Position numbers and translations under genes: made by a program. The notes below the pieces were generated by a model. That model saw only the letters and a program-made list of their open reading frames with translations. It did no database searches and was not told the origin of the DNA. Source: Nocardioides panaciterrulae (GTDB lineage Bacteria; Actinomycetota; Actinomycetes; Propionibacteriales; Nocardioidaceae). From it: DNA of 64,000 bases. This document shows positions 15,706 through 23,979 of the stretch, one piece after another; position 1 is the first letter of the stretch, and each line of letters opens with the position of its first letter. The stretch spans positions 1,116,001-1,180,000 of the forward strand of contig NZ_JACCBG010000001.1 of assembly GCF_013409645.1 (NCBI RefSeq). Direction: 5' to 3'.

Positions 15706-16896
15706 ATGCGCTTGTGCGAGACCGAGGGCCTCTCCGAGGACCAGAACGAGATCCTGAAGGCGGTGCGGAGCTTCGTCGAGAAGGAGATCCTTCCGGTCGC
15801 GACGGAGCTCGAGCACGCCGACACCTATCCCCAGGAGATCGTCGACGGCCTCAAGGAGCTCGGCATCTTCGGGCTGATGATCCCCGAGGAGTACGACGGG
15901 CTCGGTGAGTCGCTGCTGACCTACGCGCTGTGCGTGGAGGAGATCGCCCGGGGCTGGATGAGCGTCTCCGGCGTGATCAACACCCACTTCATCGTGGCGT
16001 ACATGCTGATGCACCACGGCACGGAGGAGCAGAAGCGCAAGTACCTCCCGCGGATGGCGACCGGTGAGGTGCGCGGCGCGTTCTCGATGTCCGAGCCCGG
16101 GCTGGGGTCGGACGTGTCGGCGATCAAGACCAAGGCCACCCGGCTCGACGACGGCTACGAGATCACCGGCCAGAAGATGTGGCTCACCAACGGGGCCACC
16201 TCGACGCTGGTCGCCACCTTGGTGAAGACCGACGAGGGCGCCGACTCGGTCTACAAGAACATGACGACGTTCCTCGTCGAGAAGGAGCCGGGCTTCGGGG
16301 AGACCGCTCCCGGCCTGACCATCCCGGGCAAGATCGACAAGATGGGCTACAAGGGCGTCGACACGACCGAGGCGGTCTTCGAGGGCCACCGGATCTCGGC
16401 GGACCAGATCCTCGGCGGGGAGCCCGGCAAGGGCTTCTACCAGATGATGGACGGCGTGGAGGTCGGCCGCGTGAACGTCGCGGCCCGCGCCTGCGGCATC
16501 GCCCTGCGGGCCTTCGAGCTGGGCATCGCCTACGCCCAGCAGCGGGAGACCTTCGGCAAGCCGATCGCGCAGCACCAGGCGATCATGTTCCGGCTCGCGG
16601 AGATGGCGACCAAGGTCGAGGCCGCGCACGCGATGACGGTCAAGGCCGCCCGGCTCAAGGACAAGGGCGAGCGCAACGACGTCGAGGCCGGCATGGCGAA
16701 GATGCTGGCCGCGGAGTACTGCAACGAGGTCGTCGAGGACTCCTTCCGCATCCACGGCGGCTACGGCTACTCCAAGGAGTACGAGATCGAGCGGCTCTAC
16801 CGCGAGGCGGCGTTCATGCTGATCGGCGAGGGCACCAGCGACATCCAGAAGATGATCATCGGCCGCCGGCTGCTCGAGGACTACAAGCTCGGCTGA
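15706..16896 (+). CDS. acyl-CoA dehydrogenase
   Basis: The protein has 396 residues, the usual length. The FAD and substrate regions include FSMSEPGLGSDVSAIKTKA (about 126-144) and KMWLTNGATS. The C-terminal helical domain has QRETFGKPIAQHQAI, the FRIHGGYGYSKEYEIERLYREA motif and GEGTSDIQKMII; the Glu of GEGTSDIQ is at the catalytic-base position used by short- and medium-chain enzymes. It oxidises an acyl-CoA to the enoyl-CoA and passes electrons to ETF. GGAAGG precedes the ATG, and TAGACT at 15664-15669 may be the -10. It stands alone between envelope genes. Confidence 0.9.
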   Translation: MRLCETEGLSEDQNEILKAVRSFVEKEILPVATELEHADTYPQEIVDGLKELGIFGLMIPEEYDGLGESLLTYALCVEEIARGWMSVSGVINTHFIVAYMLMHHGTEEQKRKYLPRMATGEVRGAFSMSEPGLGSDVSAIKTKATRLDDGYEITGQKMWLTNGATSTLVATLVKTDEGADSVYKNMTTFLVEKEPGFGETAPGLTIPGKIDKMGYKGVDTTEAVFEGHRISADQILGGEPGKGFYQMMDGVEVGRVNVAARACGIALRAFELGIAYAQQRETFGKPIAQHQAIMFRLAEMATKVEAAHAMTVKAARLKDKGERNDVEAGMAKMLAAEYCNEVVEDSFRIHGGYGYSKEYEIERLYREAAFMLIGEGTSDIQKMIIGRRLLEDYKLG

Positions 16897-16945
16897 CCGG
16901 GCGGGACCACCACGCGACGCCGCGCCAGGGCGGGAAGCGGCAGCC

Positions 16946-18034
16946 TCAGGGCTGTTTCTTCCCGCCCTTGCGCTTGCCCGCCTTCTTGCCGTTCTTCGGG
17001 CCGTTGCCCTGGCCGTTCTTCTGGCCGGCTCCCGCGCGGTCGCGACGCTTGAGCGCCCGGTCGCCGTCGCGGAGCAGCACCGTCAGCCCGGCGAGGGCGG
17101 CCTCCCGCTCCTGCTCCGCCGTGACCGCCATCGGGTCGACACCACGGACGTCGAGGGGCTCGAGGTCGGCGAGGTCGCCGATGACGGGGACGCCGAGCTT
17201 GGCGATCCTCCTGCTCTCGTCGCCGGAGCGCTTGCGCAGCCACCGGGGAACGGCGAAGCCGATCGGCTCCTCCTCGCCCTTGTGCCGGACCAGCGTGTGC
17301 TTGGCGAACGCCTTCACCCGGCGGGTGTAGTCCCGGCGGGACAGGCCGGCGAGCTCGGTGTTGAGCCGGCGCATCAGCACCGCGGAGGCCGCGCCCAGGG
17401 ACTCGTTCGCGCGCGGCGCGTCGTCCCAGGTGTCGGGCTTGATCCCGGCCGCCTCCGAGAAGCGCTCCCACAGCAGCTCCGGCGGCGCGCCCGGGGGCGG
17501 CACGGAGACCACGACGACGTGGTCGACGCCGATGCTCTCGGCCCAGCGCCGCAGGACCCGCGCGGCGCCCTGCTGGTTCCAGAAGTGCCGGCCGGCCTCG
17601 TCGTCCTCGTGCTCGACGCCGTGGACGTACTCCGCCCAGGTCCACGTCTTGCGGTTCTTGACGCTCTCCTGCCACATCGCGGGCACGTTGCGGCCGAGGT
17701 CGCGCAGCGTGACGACCACGGTCAGCTCGGTCCCCGGGAACTCCTCGACCAGCTGCTGGATGCGCACCGGCCGGATCGGCCCGAGGTACTCCATGGACAA
17801 GATCGCGGTCCCGGGATGAGCCTGGATCTCCTCGCGCAGGGCCGCCCACTTGCCGGGACGGGCGTGCGCCATCTCCAGGAAGTCCTGCACGGCGTGGACC
17901 TGCCGGGCCCAGCTGGGGCCGGGGAAGAGGATGCCCTGCGCCGCGAGCCGTTCCCGGTTGGCGTTGCACCGGCCCTGGACGAAGGTCGTGCCGGACTTCA
18001 TCAGCCCCACGTGCAGCACCAGCCGTTCGGCCAC
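16946..18034 (-). CDS. sulfotransferase-like protein 3
   Basis: The protein has 362 residues. The PAPS loop HVGLMKSGTTFVQ is at about 8-20. The 3'-phosphate region reads VTLRDLGRNVPAMWQE, so the serine found in the two other copies (SYWQE, SAWQQ) is alanine here. WTWAEYVHGV and the GVDHVVVVSVPPPG region parallel the other two. The last 30 residues are Lys/Gly/Asn-rich, an unusual basic tail. GTG at 18034 is the start. It is convergent to the acyl-CoA dehydrogenase and divergent from the DUF5302 gene. Activity is less sure than for the other two because of the Ser-to-Ala change. Confidence 0.72.
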   Translation of the reverse strand: MAERLVLHVGLMKSGTTFVQGRCNANRERLAAQGILFPGPSWARQVHAVQDFLEMAHARPGKWAALREEIQAHPGTAILSMEYLGPIRPVRIQQLVEEFPGTELTVVVTLRDLGRNVPAMWQESVKNRKTWTWAEYVHGVEHEDDEAGRHFWNQQGAARVLRRWAESIGVDHVVVVSVPPPGAPPELLWERFSEAAGIKPDTWDDAPRANESLGAASAVLMRRLNTELAGLSRRDYTRRVKAFAKHTLVRHKGEEEPIGFAVPRWLRKRSGDESRRIAKLGVPVIGDLADLEPLDVRGVDPMAVTAEQEREAALAGLTVLLRDGDRALKRRDRAGAGQKNGQGNGPKNGKKAGKRKGGKKQP

Positions 18035-18142
18035 CGGCCTGCCTTCCTGACGACGGTCGTGGACGGCTCATCCTCGCACAATTGCCTCGACGCGAGCCGG
18101 GCCGGGCTGCGAGGCTGGCAGGACAGACCTGAGGAGGAAGAC

Positions 18143-18337
18143 ATGCCCGAGAGCAGTGGCACGAACGGCTCCAACGACGACCTCAAGGCCCGGATGAAGG
18201 AGGCGCTGGACCGGAAGAAGTCGAACGACCAGGGTGTGCCTCACGGCGCCCCGGCACCGGAGAAGGCGCATGGCTCCGAGGTCGTGGGCGGCGCCCCGAA
18301 GATGCACCGGCGCAAGGCCGGCGGCGGGGGTTCCTGA
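18143..18337 (+). CDS. DUF5302 small protein
   Basis: The product has 64 residues, is hydrophilic and probably disordered or helical. It contains DLKARMKEALDRKK and ends GGAPKMHRRKAGGGGS, which matches the DUF5302 family of actinobacteria. No function is known. GAGGAGGAAG just upstream of the ATG is a strong ribosome site. Confidence 0.8.
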   Translation: MPESSGTNGSNDDLKARMKEALDRKKSNDQGVPHGAPAPEKAHGSEVVGGAPKMHRRKAGGGGS

Positions 18338-18538
18338 GGGCAGGCGCAGGGCGCAGAACAGCTCGGAGGGCCTGCCTCAGCAGCTGCCGCAGATCTTCCG
18401 AGGCGATCTGCGCGACCCGCCGGGACGTGTCCCGCACGCCGACCGTGAGGTTTCCCACGCGCGCCCCCGCTCGCCGCCGACTTCCGCCACGATGGGCGCG
18501 AGCCGTCCGGGGCAACGTCCAGGGATCGAGGAGTGAGC
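18338..18538. other. intergenic region with imperfect hairpin and possible gene remnant
   Basis: A hairpin with arms CTGAGGGCAGGC (18334-18345) and GCCTGCCTCAG (18370-18380) overlaps the DUF5302 stop and could end that transcript. On the minus strand, roughly 18350-18460 encodes a stretch that reads like a real helix (GNLTVGVRDTSRRVAQIA then LRQLLRQALRAVL) before running into antisense of DUF5302. It may be a degraded gene, but no complete ORF was recognised. Confidence 0.3.
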
Positions 18539-19090
18539 ATGCAGTTCGGTCGCAGCTACGAGGAGTTCGAGGTCGGGGCGACGTACAAGCACTGGCCGGG
18601 CAAGACGGTCACCGAGTACGACGACCACCTGTTCTGCCTGCTGACGATGAACCACCACCCGCTGCACCTGGACTCCCACTACGCCGAGGAGACCACGCAG
18701 TTCGAGAAGAACGTCGTGGTCGGCAACTACGTCTACTCGATCCTGCTCGGCATGAGCGTGCCGGACATCTCCGGCAAGGCGATCGCGAACCTCGAGATCG
18801 AGTCGCTGCGCCACGTCGCGCCGACCTTCCACGGCGACACGCTCTACGGCGAGACCCGGGTGCTGGACAAGTGGGAGAGCACCTCGAAGGACGACCGCGG
18901 CGTGGTCCACGTAGAGACCATCGGCTACAACCAGGACGGCAAGGTCGTCTGCGTGTTCCGCCGCAAGGTGATGGTGCCGAAGCAGAACTACCTCGAGCAG
19001 CGCGGGGGCGAGCAGCCCGGTCGTCCCGTGCCGCAGCCGGACAAGAACTGGCCGGGGGAGACCCCCCAGGGGGACCCCCGGAAGGACTAG
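18539..19090 (+). CDS. MaoC-like hotdog dehydratase
   Basis: The 183-residue protein has the single-hotdog MaoC/(R)-hydratase fold. The N-terminal GRSYEEFEVG leads to NHHPLHLDSHYAEET, which carries the family's Asp-x-x-His-like catalytic area, and VVGNYVYSILLG. MaoC enzymes hydrate enoyl-CoAs; this long actinobacterial form is related to mesaconyl-CoA hydratase-like proteins. ATG 18539 is used because GAGGAG is directly before it; GTG 18533 would leave no spacer. The acyl-CoA dehydrogenase 1.6 kb upstream may belong to the same pathway, but the genes are not adjacent. Confidence 0.8.
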   Translation: MQFGRSYEEFEVGATYKHWPGKTVTEYDDHLFCLLTMNHHPLHLDSHYAEETTQFEKNVVVGNYVYSILLGMSVPDISGKAIANLEIESLRHVAPTFHGDTLYGETRVLDKWESTSKDDRGVVHVETIGYNQDGKVVCVFRRKVMVPKQNYLEQRGGEQPGRPVPQPDKNWPGETPQGDPRKD

Positions 19091-19097
19091 GAGTCCA

Positions 19098-19121
19098 TCC
19101 CCCAAGCGGGGGGTTGATTTT
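19098..19121 (+). terminator. intrinsic terminator after the MaoC-like gene
   Basis: CCCCC-AAGC-GGGGG (19099-19112) is followed by a T-rich stretch TTGATTTT, the best U-tract terminator in the window. It separates the hydratase gene from the peptide transporter. Confidence 0.65.
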
Positions 19122-19156
19122 GGTGTCGTCCCGTGCTTTGTGGCACGGTCCGGCGG

Positions 19157-20647
19157 GTGAGTTCCGAGAATGAGACGACGCAGACCCCTACGCGGGAGAC
19201 CCGCACCCGGCGGTCGGCCGACTCCGGCTTCTTCGGCCAGCCGCGTGTCCTCGCCAACCTCTTCGGCGTGGAGATGTGGGAGCGCTTCAGCTTCTACGGC
19301 ATGCAGGGCATCCTCGCGATCTACCTGTACTACTCCGCCAGCCAGGGCGGGCTCGGCATCACCACCTCGGTGGCGACCGGCATCGTCGGGGCGTACGGCG
19401 GCGCCGTCTACCTCTCGACCATCCTCGGCGCCTGGTTCGCCGACCGGGTCATGGGGCCGGAGCGGACGCTGTTCTACTCCGCGGTCGTGGTCATGTGCGG
19501 GCACATCGCGCTCGCGCTGCTGCCCGGGCTCACGGGGGTCGGGGTCGGCCTGGGCCTGATCGCCCTCGGCTCCGGGGGGGTCAAGGCCAACGCGACCTCG
19601 CTGGTCGGTTCGCTCTACGCCGAGGGTGACGGCCGGCGCGACGCGGGCTTCTCCATCTTCTACATGGGCATCAACGTCGGGGCGCTCGTCGGTCCGCTGC
19701 TGACCGGCCTGCTGCAGAAGGGCTGGGGCTTCCACTACGGCTTCGGCCTGGCCGCCGTCGGCATGTTCGTCGGCCTGGTGCAGTACTCCCTCGGCCGCAA
19801 GAACCTCCCCGAGGAGACCCACCACGTCCCGCACCCGCTGGAGCCGGCCGCCCGGGTCCGCTACGCCGCCGTCGCCGTCGTCGCGGTGGTCGTCGTCACC
19901 GTGCTGGTCATCGTCGGTGTGATCACCGCCGCCCACCTCGCCGGCATCGTGGTCGGGGTCGTGATCGTGGCCTCGGTCGCCTACTTCGCCGTGATCCTCT
20001 CCAGCCGGCAGATCACCCGGGTCGAGCGCAGCCGGGTGTGGTCGTTCGTGCCGATGTTCATCGCCAACGCCGTCTTCTGGTCGCTCTACCAGCAGCAGTT
20101 CACGGTCGTGGCGATCTACTCCGACAAGCGCCTGGACCGGAACCTCTTCGGCTGGCAGATGCCGGTCTCGTGGGTGCAGTCGATCAACCCCGTCTTCATC
20201 ATCATCCTCGCGCCGCTGTTCGCGGCGCTGTGGACCAAGTGGGGGTCGCGGCAGCCGTCGACGCCGGTGAAGTTCGGCGTCGCCACCGTCGTGATGGGGG
20301 TGGCGTTCCTGCCCTTCCTGCTCATCCCCAGCGGCGCGCACGCCGCCCCGCTGCTGGCGATCGTCGGCATCCTGCTGCTGTTCACCATCGCGGAGCTGCT
20401 GATCTCGCCGGTCGGCCTGTCGCTGTCGACCAAGCTGGCGCCCGGCCGCTTCCACACCCAGATGGTGGCGTTGTACTTCCTCTCGGTGGCCCTCGGCACG
20501 GCCATGGCGGGCAAGCTCGCGGGCTACTACGACCCGACCGACGAGAGCGGCTACTTCCTCTTCATCGGCCTGGTCGCCATCGCCGTCGGCCTCGTCCTGC
20601 TCGCGTTCACGAAGCCGATCCGGCGCCTGATGGCCGGGGTGCACTGA
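19157..20647 (+). CDS. POT/PTR2-family proton-coupled peptide transporter
   Basis: The protein has 496 residues and about 12-14 hydrophobic helices. The proton-coupling motif EMWERFSFYG (ExxERFxYY type) is at about 31-40, and GSGGVKANATSLVGSLY is the PTR2 signature in helix 4-5. These transporters import di- and tripeptides with H+. GTG 19157 is taken as start; an upstream in-frame start at 19133 is possible. Its last 41 bases overlap the 3' end of the convergent MFS gene. Confidence 0.87.
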   Translation: MSSENETTQTPTRETRTRRSADSGFFGQPRVLANLFGVEMWERFSFYGMQGILAIYLYYSASQGGLGITTSVATGIVGAYGGAVYLSTILGAWFADRVMGPERTLFYSAVVVMCGHIALALLPGLTGVGVGLGLIALGSGGVKANATSLVGSLYAEGDGRRDAGFSIFYMGINVGALVGPLLTGLLQKGWGFHYGFGLAAVGMFVGLVQYSLGRKNLPEETHHVPHPLEPAARVRYAAVAVVAVVVVTVLVIVGVITAAHLAGIVVGVVIVASVAYFAVILSSRQITRVERSRVWSFVPMFIANAVFWSLYQQQFTVVAIYSDKRLDRNLFGWQMPVSWVQSINPVFIIILAPLFAALWTKWGSRQPSTPVKFGVATVVMGVAFLPFLLIPSGAHAAPLLAIVGILLLFTIAELLISPVGLSLSTKLAPGRFHTQMVALYFLSVALGTAMAGKLAGYYDPTDESGYFLFIGLVAIAVGLVLLAFTKPIRRLMAGVH

Positions 20648-21821
20648 CCTCGGGCGCGAAGGCGCGGGCCAGCGGCAGGATCCCCAGCACCAGCACCATC
20701 GGTACGGCGAAGCCGAGGCGCAACGAGCCCGCGCCCACCACTCCGGTGAGCACCGCACCGAGCAGCGCGCCGGCGTAGTTGAACTGGTTGAACCGCGCGA
20801 TCACGGCGTCGACCCGGGCCTGTCGCAGGGCCGGGTCGAGGTCCTGGCCACCGGCCAGCCGGGCGGCGGCGGAGAAGCTCAGCGGCGCGATCACGGCGAC
20901 GCCGGCACCCAGCACCGTGAACCCCACCACGGCGACCGGCCAGGTGGGCGCGAAGACGACCACGGCGAGCGAGGCCGACGCCACCACCGCGCCGACCCGC
21001 AGCACCGGCACCGCGCCGTACCTCCCGACCAGGCCGTCGCCGGCGAGCCGCACCGCGCCGCTGGCCAGCAGGTAGGGGAACGTCGCCAGCGCCACCAGCC
21101 CCGAGGGCGTCGCGAAGGTGTGGTCGAGCATCAGCGGTCCCCAGGTCTGGGTCGCGGTGTCGACCATGTAGAAGAGCACCATCCCCAGGCCGACGAGCAG
21201 GATCGGACGCCACGGCACCGCGACCGCCGCCGCGGCCTGGGTCGGTCCGTGGTCGCGGCGCAGGAACGGCGCCAGCAGCACCGCCACCGGGACCGCCGCG
21301 AGCGCGGCGAGCGCCGGGAGCGGCAACGAGGCGGTGGCCAGCGCCAGGGCCGCCCCCACCACGCCGCCCAGCGTCCAGGCGCCGTGGAACGACGGCAGGA
21401 TCGGTCGCGCGTAGCGGTGCTCCAGGGCCACCGCCTGCATGTTGGTGGAGGCGTCGACGACGCCCAGCCCCACGCCGTAGACCGCCAGGCCCGCGACGAA
21501 GACCGCCCGGTCGGGCGCGGTGGCGAGCACCGGCACCGAGACCGCCAGCAGGCCCAGGCCGGTGCGCAGCAGGGTGGCGCTGTCGCGGCGCGCGGCCACG
21601 GTCTCGGCGACCACCGAGCCGGCCCCGGCCAGCAGCACCATCATCAGCAGCAGGCCGGAGAGCACGAGCTCGGAGAGCGCCCAGCGGTCGGAGAAGTCCG
21701 GCAGCCGCGTGGTCAGGCTGATGAAGACCAGCCCCTGGGTCGCGAAGGCGGCCGCGGTCGCGGCTCGGGCGCGGCGCAGCGGCCCGGCCCGGCCCGGCGC
21801 CGCGGCCGAAGGCGTGCTCAT
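20607..21821 (-). CDS. MFS transporter
   Basis: The protein has 404 residues with 12 predicted membrane helices. The N-half contains FATQGLVFISLTTRLPDFSDRWALS, and GVGLGVVDASTNMQAVALE in helix 4 is typical of the FucP/YcaD-like or DHA-type MFS branch. Substrate cannot be inferred. It starts 50 bases from the divergent histidine phosphatase gene. Its end runs 41 bases into the peptide transporter on the other strand. Confidence 0.82.
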   Translation of the reverse strand: MSTPSAAAPGRAGPLRRARAATAAAFATQGLVFISLTTRLPDFSDRWALSELVLSGLLLMMVLLAGAGSVVAETVAARRDSATLLRTGLGLLAVSVPVLATAPDRAVFVAGLAVYGVGLGVVDASTNMQAVALEHRYARPILPSFHGAWTLGGVVGAALALATASLPLPALAALAAVPVAVLLAPFLRRDHGPTQAAAAVAVPWRPILLVGLGMVLFYMVDTATQTWGPLMLDHTFATPSGLVALATFPYLLASGAVRLAGDGLVGRYGAVPVLRVGAVVASASLAVVVFAPTWPVAVVGFTVLGAGVAVIAPLSFSAAARLAGGQDLDPALRQARVDAVIARFNQFNYAGALLGAVLTGVVGAGSLRLGFAVPMVLVLGILPLARAFAPEVSAPRPSGAGSAS

Positions 21822-21871
21822 GGGCCGATCGTGGCACGACCTCCACCGCCGCCCGTGCCAGACTCGCGACC

Positions 21872-22435
21872 ATGGGCGAGGTGCAGGTGTGGCTGGTCAG
21901 GCACGGCGAGACCGAGTGGAGCCGGGACCACCGGCACACGTCGACGACCGACCTGCCGCTGCTCCCGGACGGTGAGCGGGTCGCCAAGGCGCTGGCCGAG
22001 CGGCTGGCCGGCACCGAGTTCGCCCTGGTGCTCACCAGCCCGCGGCAGCGGGCGCAGCGCACCGCCGAGCTCGCCGGCTTCCCGGACGCCGAGGTGGACG
22101 AGGACCTGGTGGAGTGGGCCTACGGCGACTACGAGGGCGTGACCACCGAGGAGATCCGGCGCACCGTGCCCGGCTGGACGGTGTGGACCCACCCGTCCCC
22201 GGGGGGCGAGAGCCCCGAGCAGGTCGCCGCCCGGCTGGACCGCGTCGTGGCGCGGGTCGGCGGTGCCGCCGGACCGGTGCTCGTCTTCGGGCACGGCCAC
22301 GCGCTGCGCGCGCTGGCCGCGCGGTGGCTGGGCCTGCCGGTCACCGACGGCCGGTTGTTCCGGCTCGACACCGCGACCGTGTCGGTGCTCGGCCACGAGC
22401 GGGAGGCCCCGGTGGTCCTGCGCTGGAACTCTTGA
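21872..22435 (+). CDS. histidine phosphatase family protein (phosphoglycerate-mutase-like)
   Basis: The protein has 187 residues. The phosphohistidine motif LVRHGETEWS is at about 8-17, TSPRQRAQRTAEL supplies the second Arg, WAYGDYEGVTTEEI is the acid region and FGHGHALR has the second His. This is a complete branch-1 histidine phosphatase; the substrate may be a sugar phosphate or a nucleotide-linked metabolite. CAGACT 7 bases before the ATG suggests a leaderless message. Confidence 0.87.
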   Translation: MGEVQVWLVRHGETEWSRDHRHTSTTDLPLLPDGERVAKALAERLAGTEFALVLTSPRQRAQRTAELAGFPDAEVDEDLVEWAYGDYEGVTTEEIRRTVPGWTVWTHPSPGGESPEQVAARLDRVVARVGGAAGPVLVFGHGHALRALAARWLGLPVTDGRLFRLDTATVSVLGHEREAPVVLRWNS

Positions 22436-22466
22436 CGACGGCCGCGCGCACCTCCACGGTTGTCGC

Positions 22467-23102
22467 ATGTCGCTCGAGGTGGGCTGTCCGCGCTGCTCGA
22501 CCCCGGTCGCGCGCAGTGGGTCGGCCGGCTGGTCGTGTCCCGAGCACGGACCGATCGAGCCGATGCGCCGACCCCGGGAGGCGTCGTACGACGCGTTCGC
22601 CGAGCACCTGCTGGCCGCCGACGGCTTCCCGACCTACCTGCCCTGGCCGCTGAGCCCGGGCTGGAGCGTCAGCGACTTCGCGGTCGTCGGCGAGGACGGC
22701 CGGGTCACCGCGACGCTGACCTGCGCCGCGGGCCCCAGCGAGCTCGACGGACCGGTGGACGTGGTGGTGGTCGCCGAGGAGACCGGCACCGGGCTGGGCG
22801 CCCGGCTGGCGGGCATCGACCACGACGACCCCGGCCCCGAGGTGGGCCAGGGATCGCCCAGCGTGCGGATCCGGATCGAGAGCCAGGTGGTCCCGCTGTG
22901 GCTGGTCTCGATCAGCGCCGGCGACGGCGAGCAGGACCGCTCGGTGCTCGCGGGGGAGGCCCAGGGGCGCTGGCTCTGGCTGGTGCTGCGGCCCGCCTCG
23001 GCGATCCTGATGCTGCGCGAGGACTGGATCCTGCGCGACGTCTCGCGGATCGGTGCCCCGCTGCTGGAGACGCCGTTCGGGGGCGCCGCGCCGCTCTGGT
23101 GA
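22467..23102 (+). CDS. zinc-ribbon protein (DUF6758-like)
   Basis: The protein has 211 residues. The N-terminus holds a short zinc ribbon (CPRCSTPV then WSCPEHG, about 7-30). The rest is an alternating beta/alpha fold with no catalytic motif that I can name, including SYDAFAEHLLAADGFPTYLPWPLSPGW. I recall it as the actinobacterial DUF6758 family, usually beside PHP and MarC genes as here; function is unknown. It follows the histidine phosphatase by 31 bases and is probably in the same transcript. Confidence 0.7.
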   Translation: MSLEVGCPRCSTPVARSGSAGWSCPEHGPIEPMRRPREASYDAFAEHLLAADGFPTYLPWPLSPGWSVSDFAVVGEDGRVTATLTCAAGPSELDGPVDVVVVAEETGTGLGARLAGIDHDDPGPEVGQGSPSVRIRIESQVVPLWLVSISAGDGEQDRSVLAGEAQGRWLWLVLRPASAILMLREDWILRDVSRIGAPLLETPFGGAAPLW

Positions 23103-23112
23103 GGCCGCCGGG

Positions 23113-23916
23113 TCAGGAGGTGGGGACGAGGAAGCGGGTCAGCACCCGCAGGAACGCGTCGGGGGCCTCGAGGTGCAGGTCGTGGCCGGCGCCGGCCACC
23201 GTCACCACCTCGGTGTCCGGCCGCAGCGCGCACATGCTCTCGACCTCACGCTCGCTGAGCGAGCCGTGCTCGCCACGCACCAGCAGCGTCGGCACCCGCA
23301 CCTGGGACCACTCCTCGAGGAAGGCCCGCTCGTGCACCGTCGCGACCGCCCGGGTCAGCGTCGCCGCGTCCCACTGCGGCCACAGCCCGTCGGCGCGTTC
23401 CTCGAGCCCGTCGGCCCAGGCCTCGGCGACCATCCGCGTGGCGCCGAAGAACGCGAGGAACTCCTCGCGGTCGGCGAACGGCACCGGCCACGAGGCCAGC
23501 CAGTCGCCGATCCCCCCGGTCCCGGCGACGGTGTCGCCGCCCAGCCCGCCCTCGACCATGACCAGCCGGTCGACCCGCGCCGGCTCCCACGCGGCGAGCA
23601 GCATCGCGGTGTGGGCGCCCATCGACTGGCCCACCACCGGCACCTGGTCGACCTGCAGGTCGTCGAGGACCGCGAGCACGTCCGCGACGTACGCCCGCCG
23701 GGAGACGTCGTCGGGGCGGCGGGTGCTGCTGCCGTGGCCGCGCTGCTCGACCGAGATCACGCACCAGTCGGCGCGCAGCGCCTCGATGGTCGCGCCCCAC
23801 TCCAGGGCGTAGCCGCCGAGCCCGTGCAGGAGCACCACGATGGGCTTGTCCTCGGCGGTGTCGTAGTACCAGATCTCCGCGTCGGCGCGCTCGACGCGAC
23901 CCCAACCGGCGCTCAT
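23113..23916 (-). CDS. alpha/beta hydrolase
   Basis: The protein has 267 residues with a standard alpha/beta-hydrolase fold. LLHGLGG is the oxyanion region (about 30-36), GQSMGAHT holds the nucleophile Ser, VRGEHGSL the acid region and GAGHDLHLE the catalytic His. Without a lid signature the substrate cannot be named. CAGACT at 23923-23928 (minus strand) is 6 bases before the ATG, so the message may be leaderless. It is divergent from the PHP gene. Confidence 0.85.
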   Translation of the reverse strand: MSAGWGRVERADAEIWYYDTAEDKPIVVLLHGLGGYALEWGATIEALRADWCVISVEQRGHGSSTRRPDDVSRRAYVADVLAVLDDLQVDQVPVVGQSMGAHTAMLLAAWEPARVDRLVMVEGGLGGDTVAGTGGIGDWLASWPVPFADREEFLAFFGATRMVAEAWADGLEERADGLWPQWDAATLTRAVATVHERAFLEEWSQVRVPTLLVRGEHGSLSEREVESMCALRPDTEVVTVAGAGHDLHLEAPDAFLRVLTRFLVPTS

Positions 23917-23922
23917 GTGGCG

Positions 23923-23928
23923 AGTCTG
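23923..23928 (-). promoter_or_regulatory. putative -10 element (CAGACT) for the alpha/beta hydrolase gene
   Basis: On the minus strand the hexamer ends 6 bases before the ATG at 23916. Confidence 0.4.
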
Positions 23929-23966
23929 GCACCCCCGCGGAATCCGCGGGAGCCCCCTCCACCTCC

Positions 23967-23972
23967 TAGCAT
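23967..23972 (+). promoter_or_regulatory. putative -10 element (TAGCAT) for the PHP-marC operon
   Basis: The hexamer ends 7 bases before the GTG at 23980; no ribosome site is present, so a leaderless transcript is likely. Confidence 0.45.
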
Positions 23973-23979
23973 TCGGACC

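Noticed and set aside
18377..20758. Long minus-strand open frame of 793 codons
   Set aside because: Antisense of the MaoC-like and peptide transporter genes; rich in His/Asp/Gly without domains.
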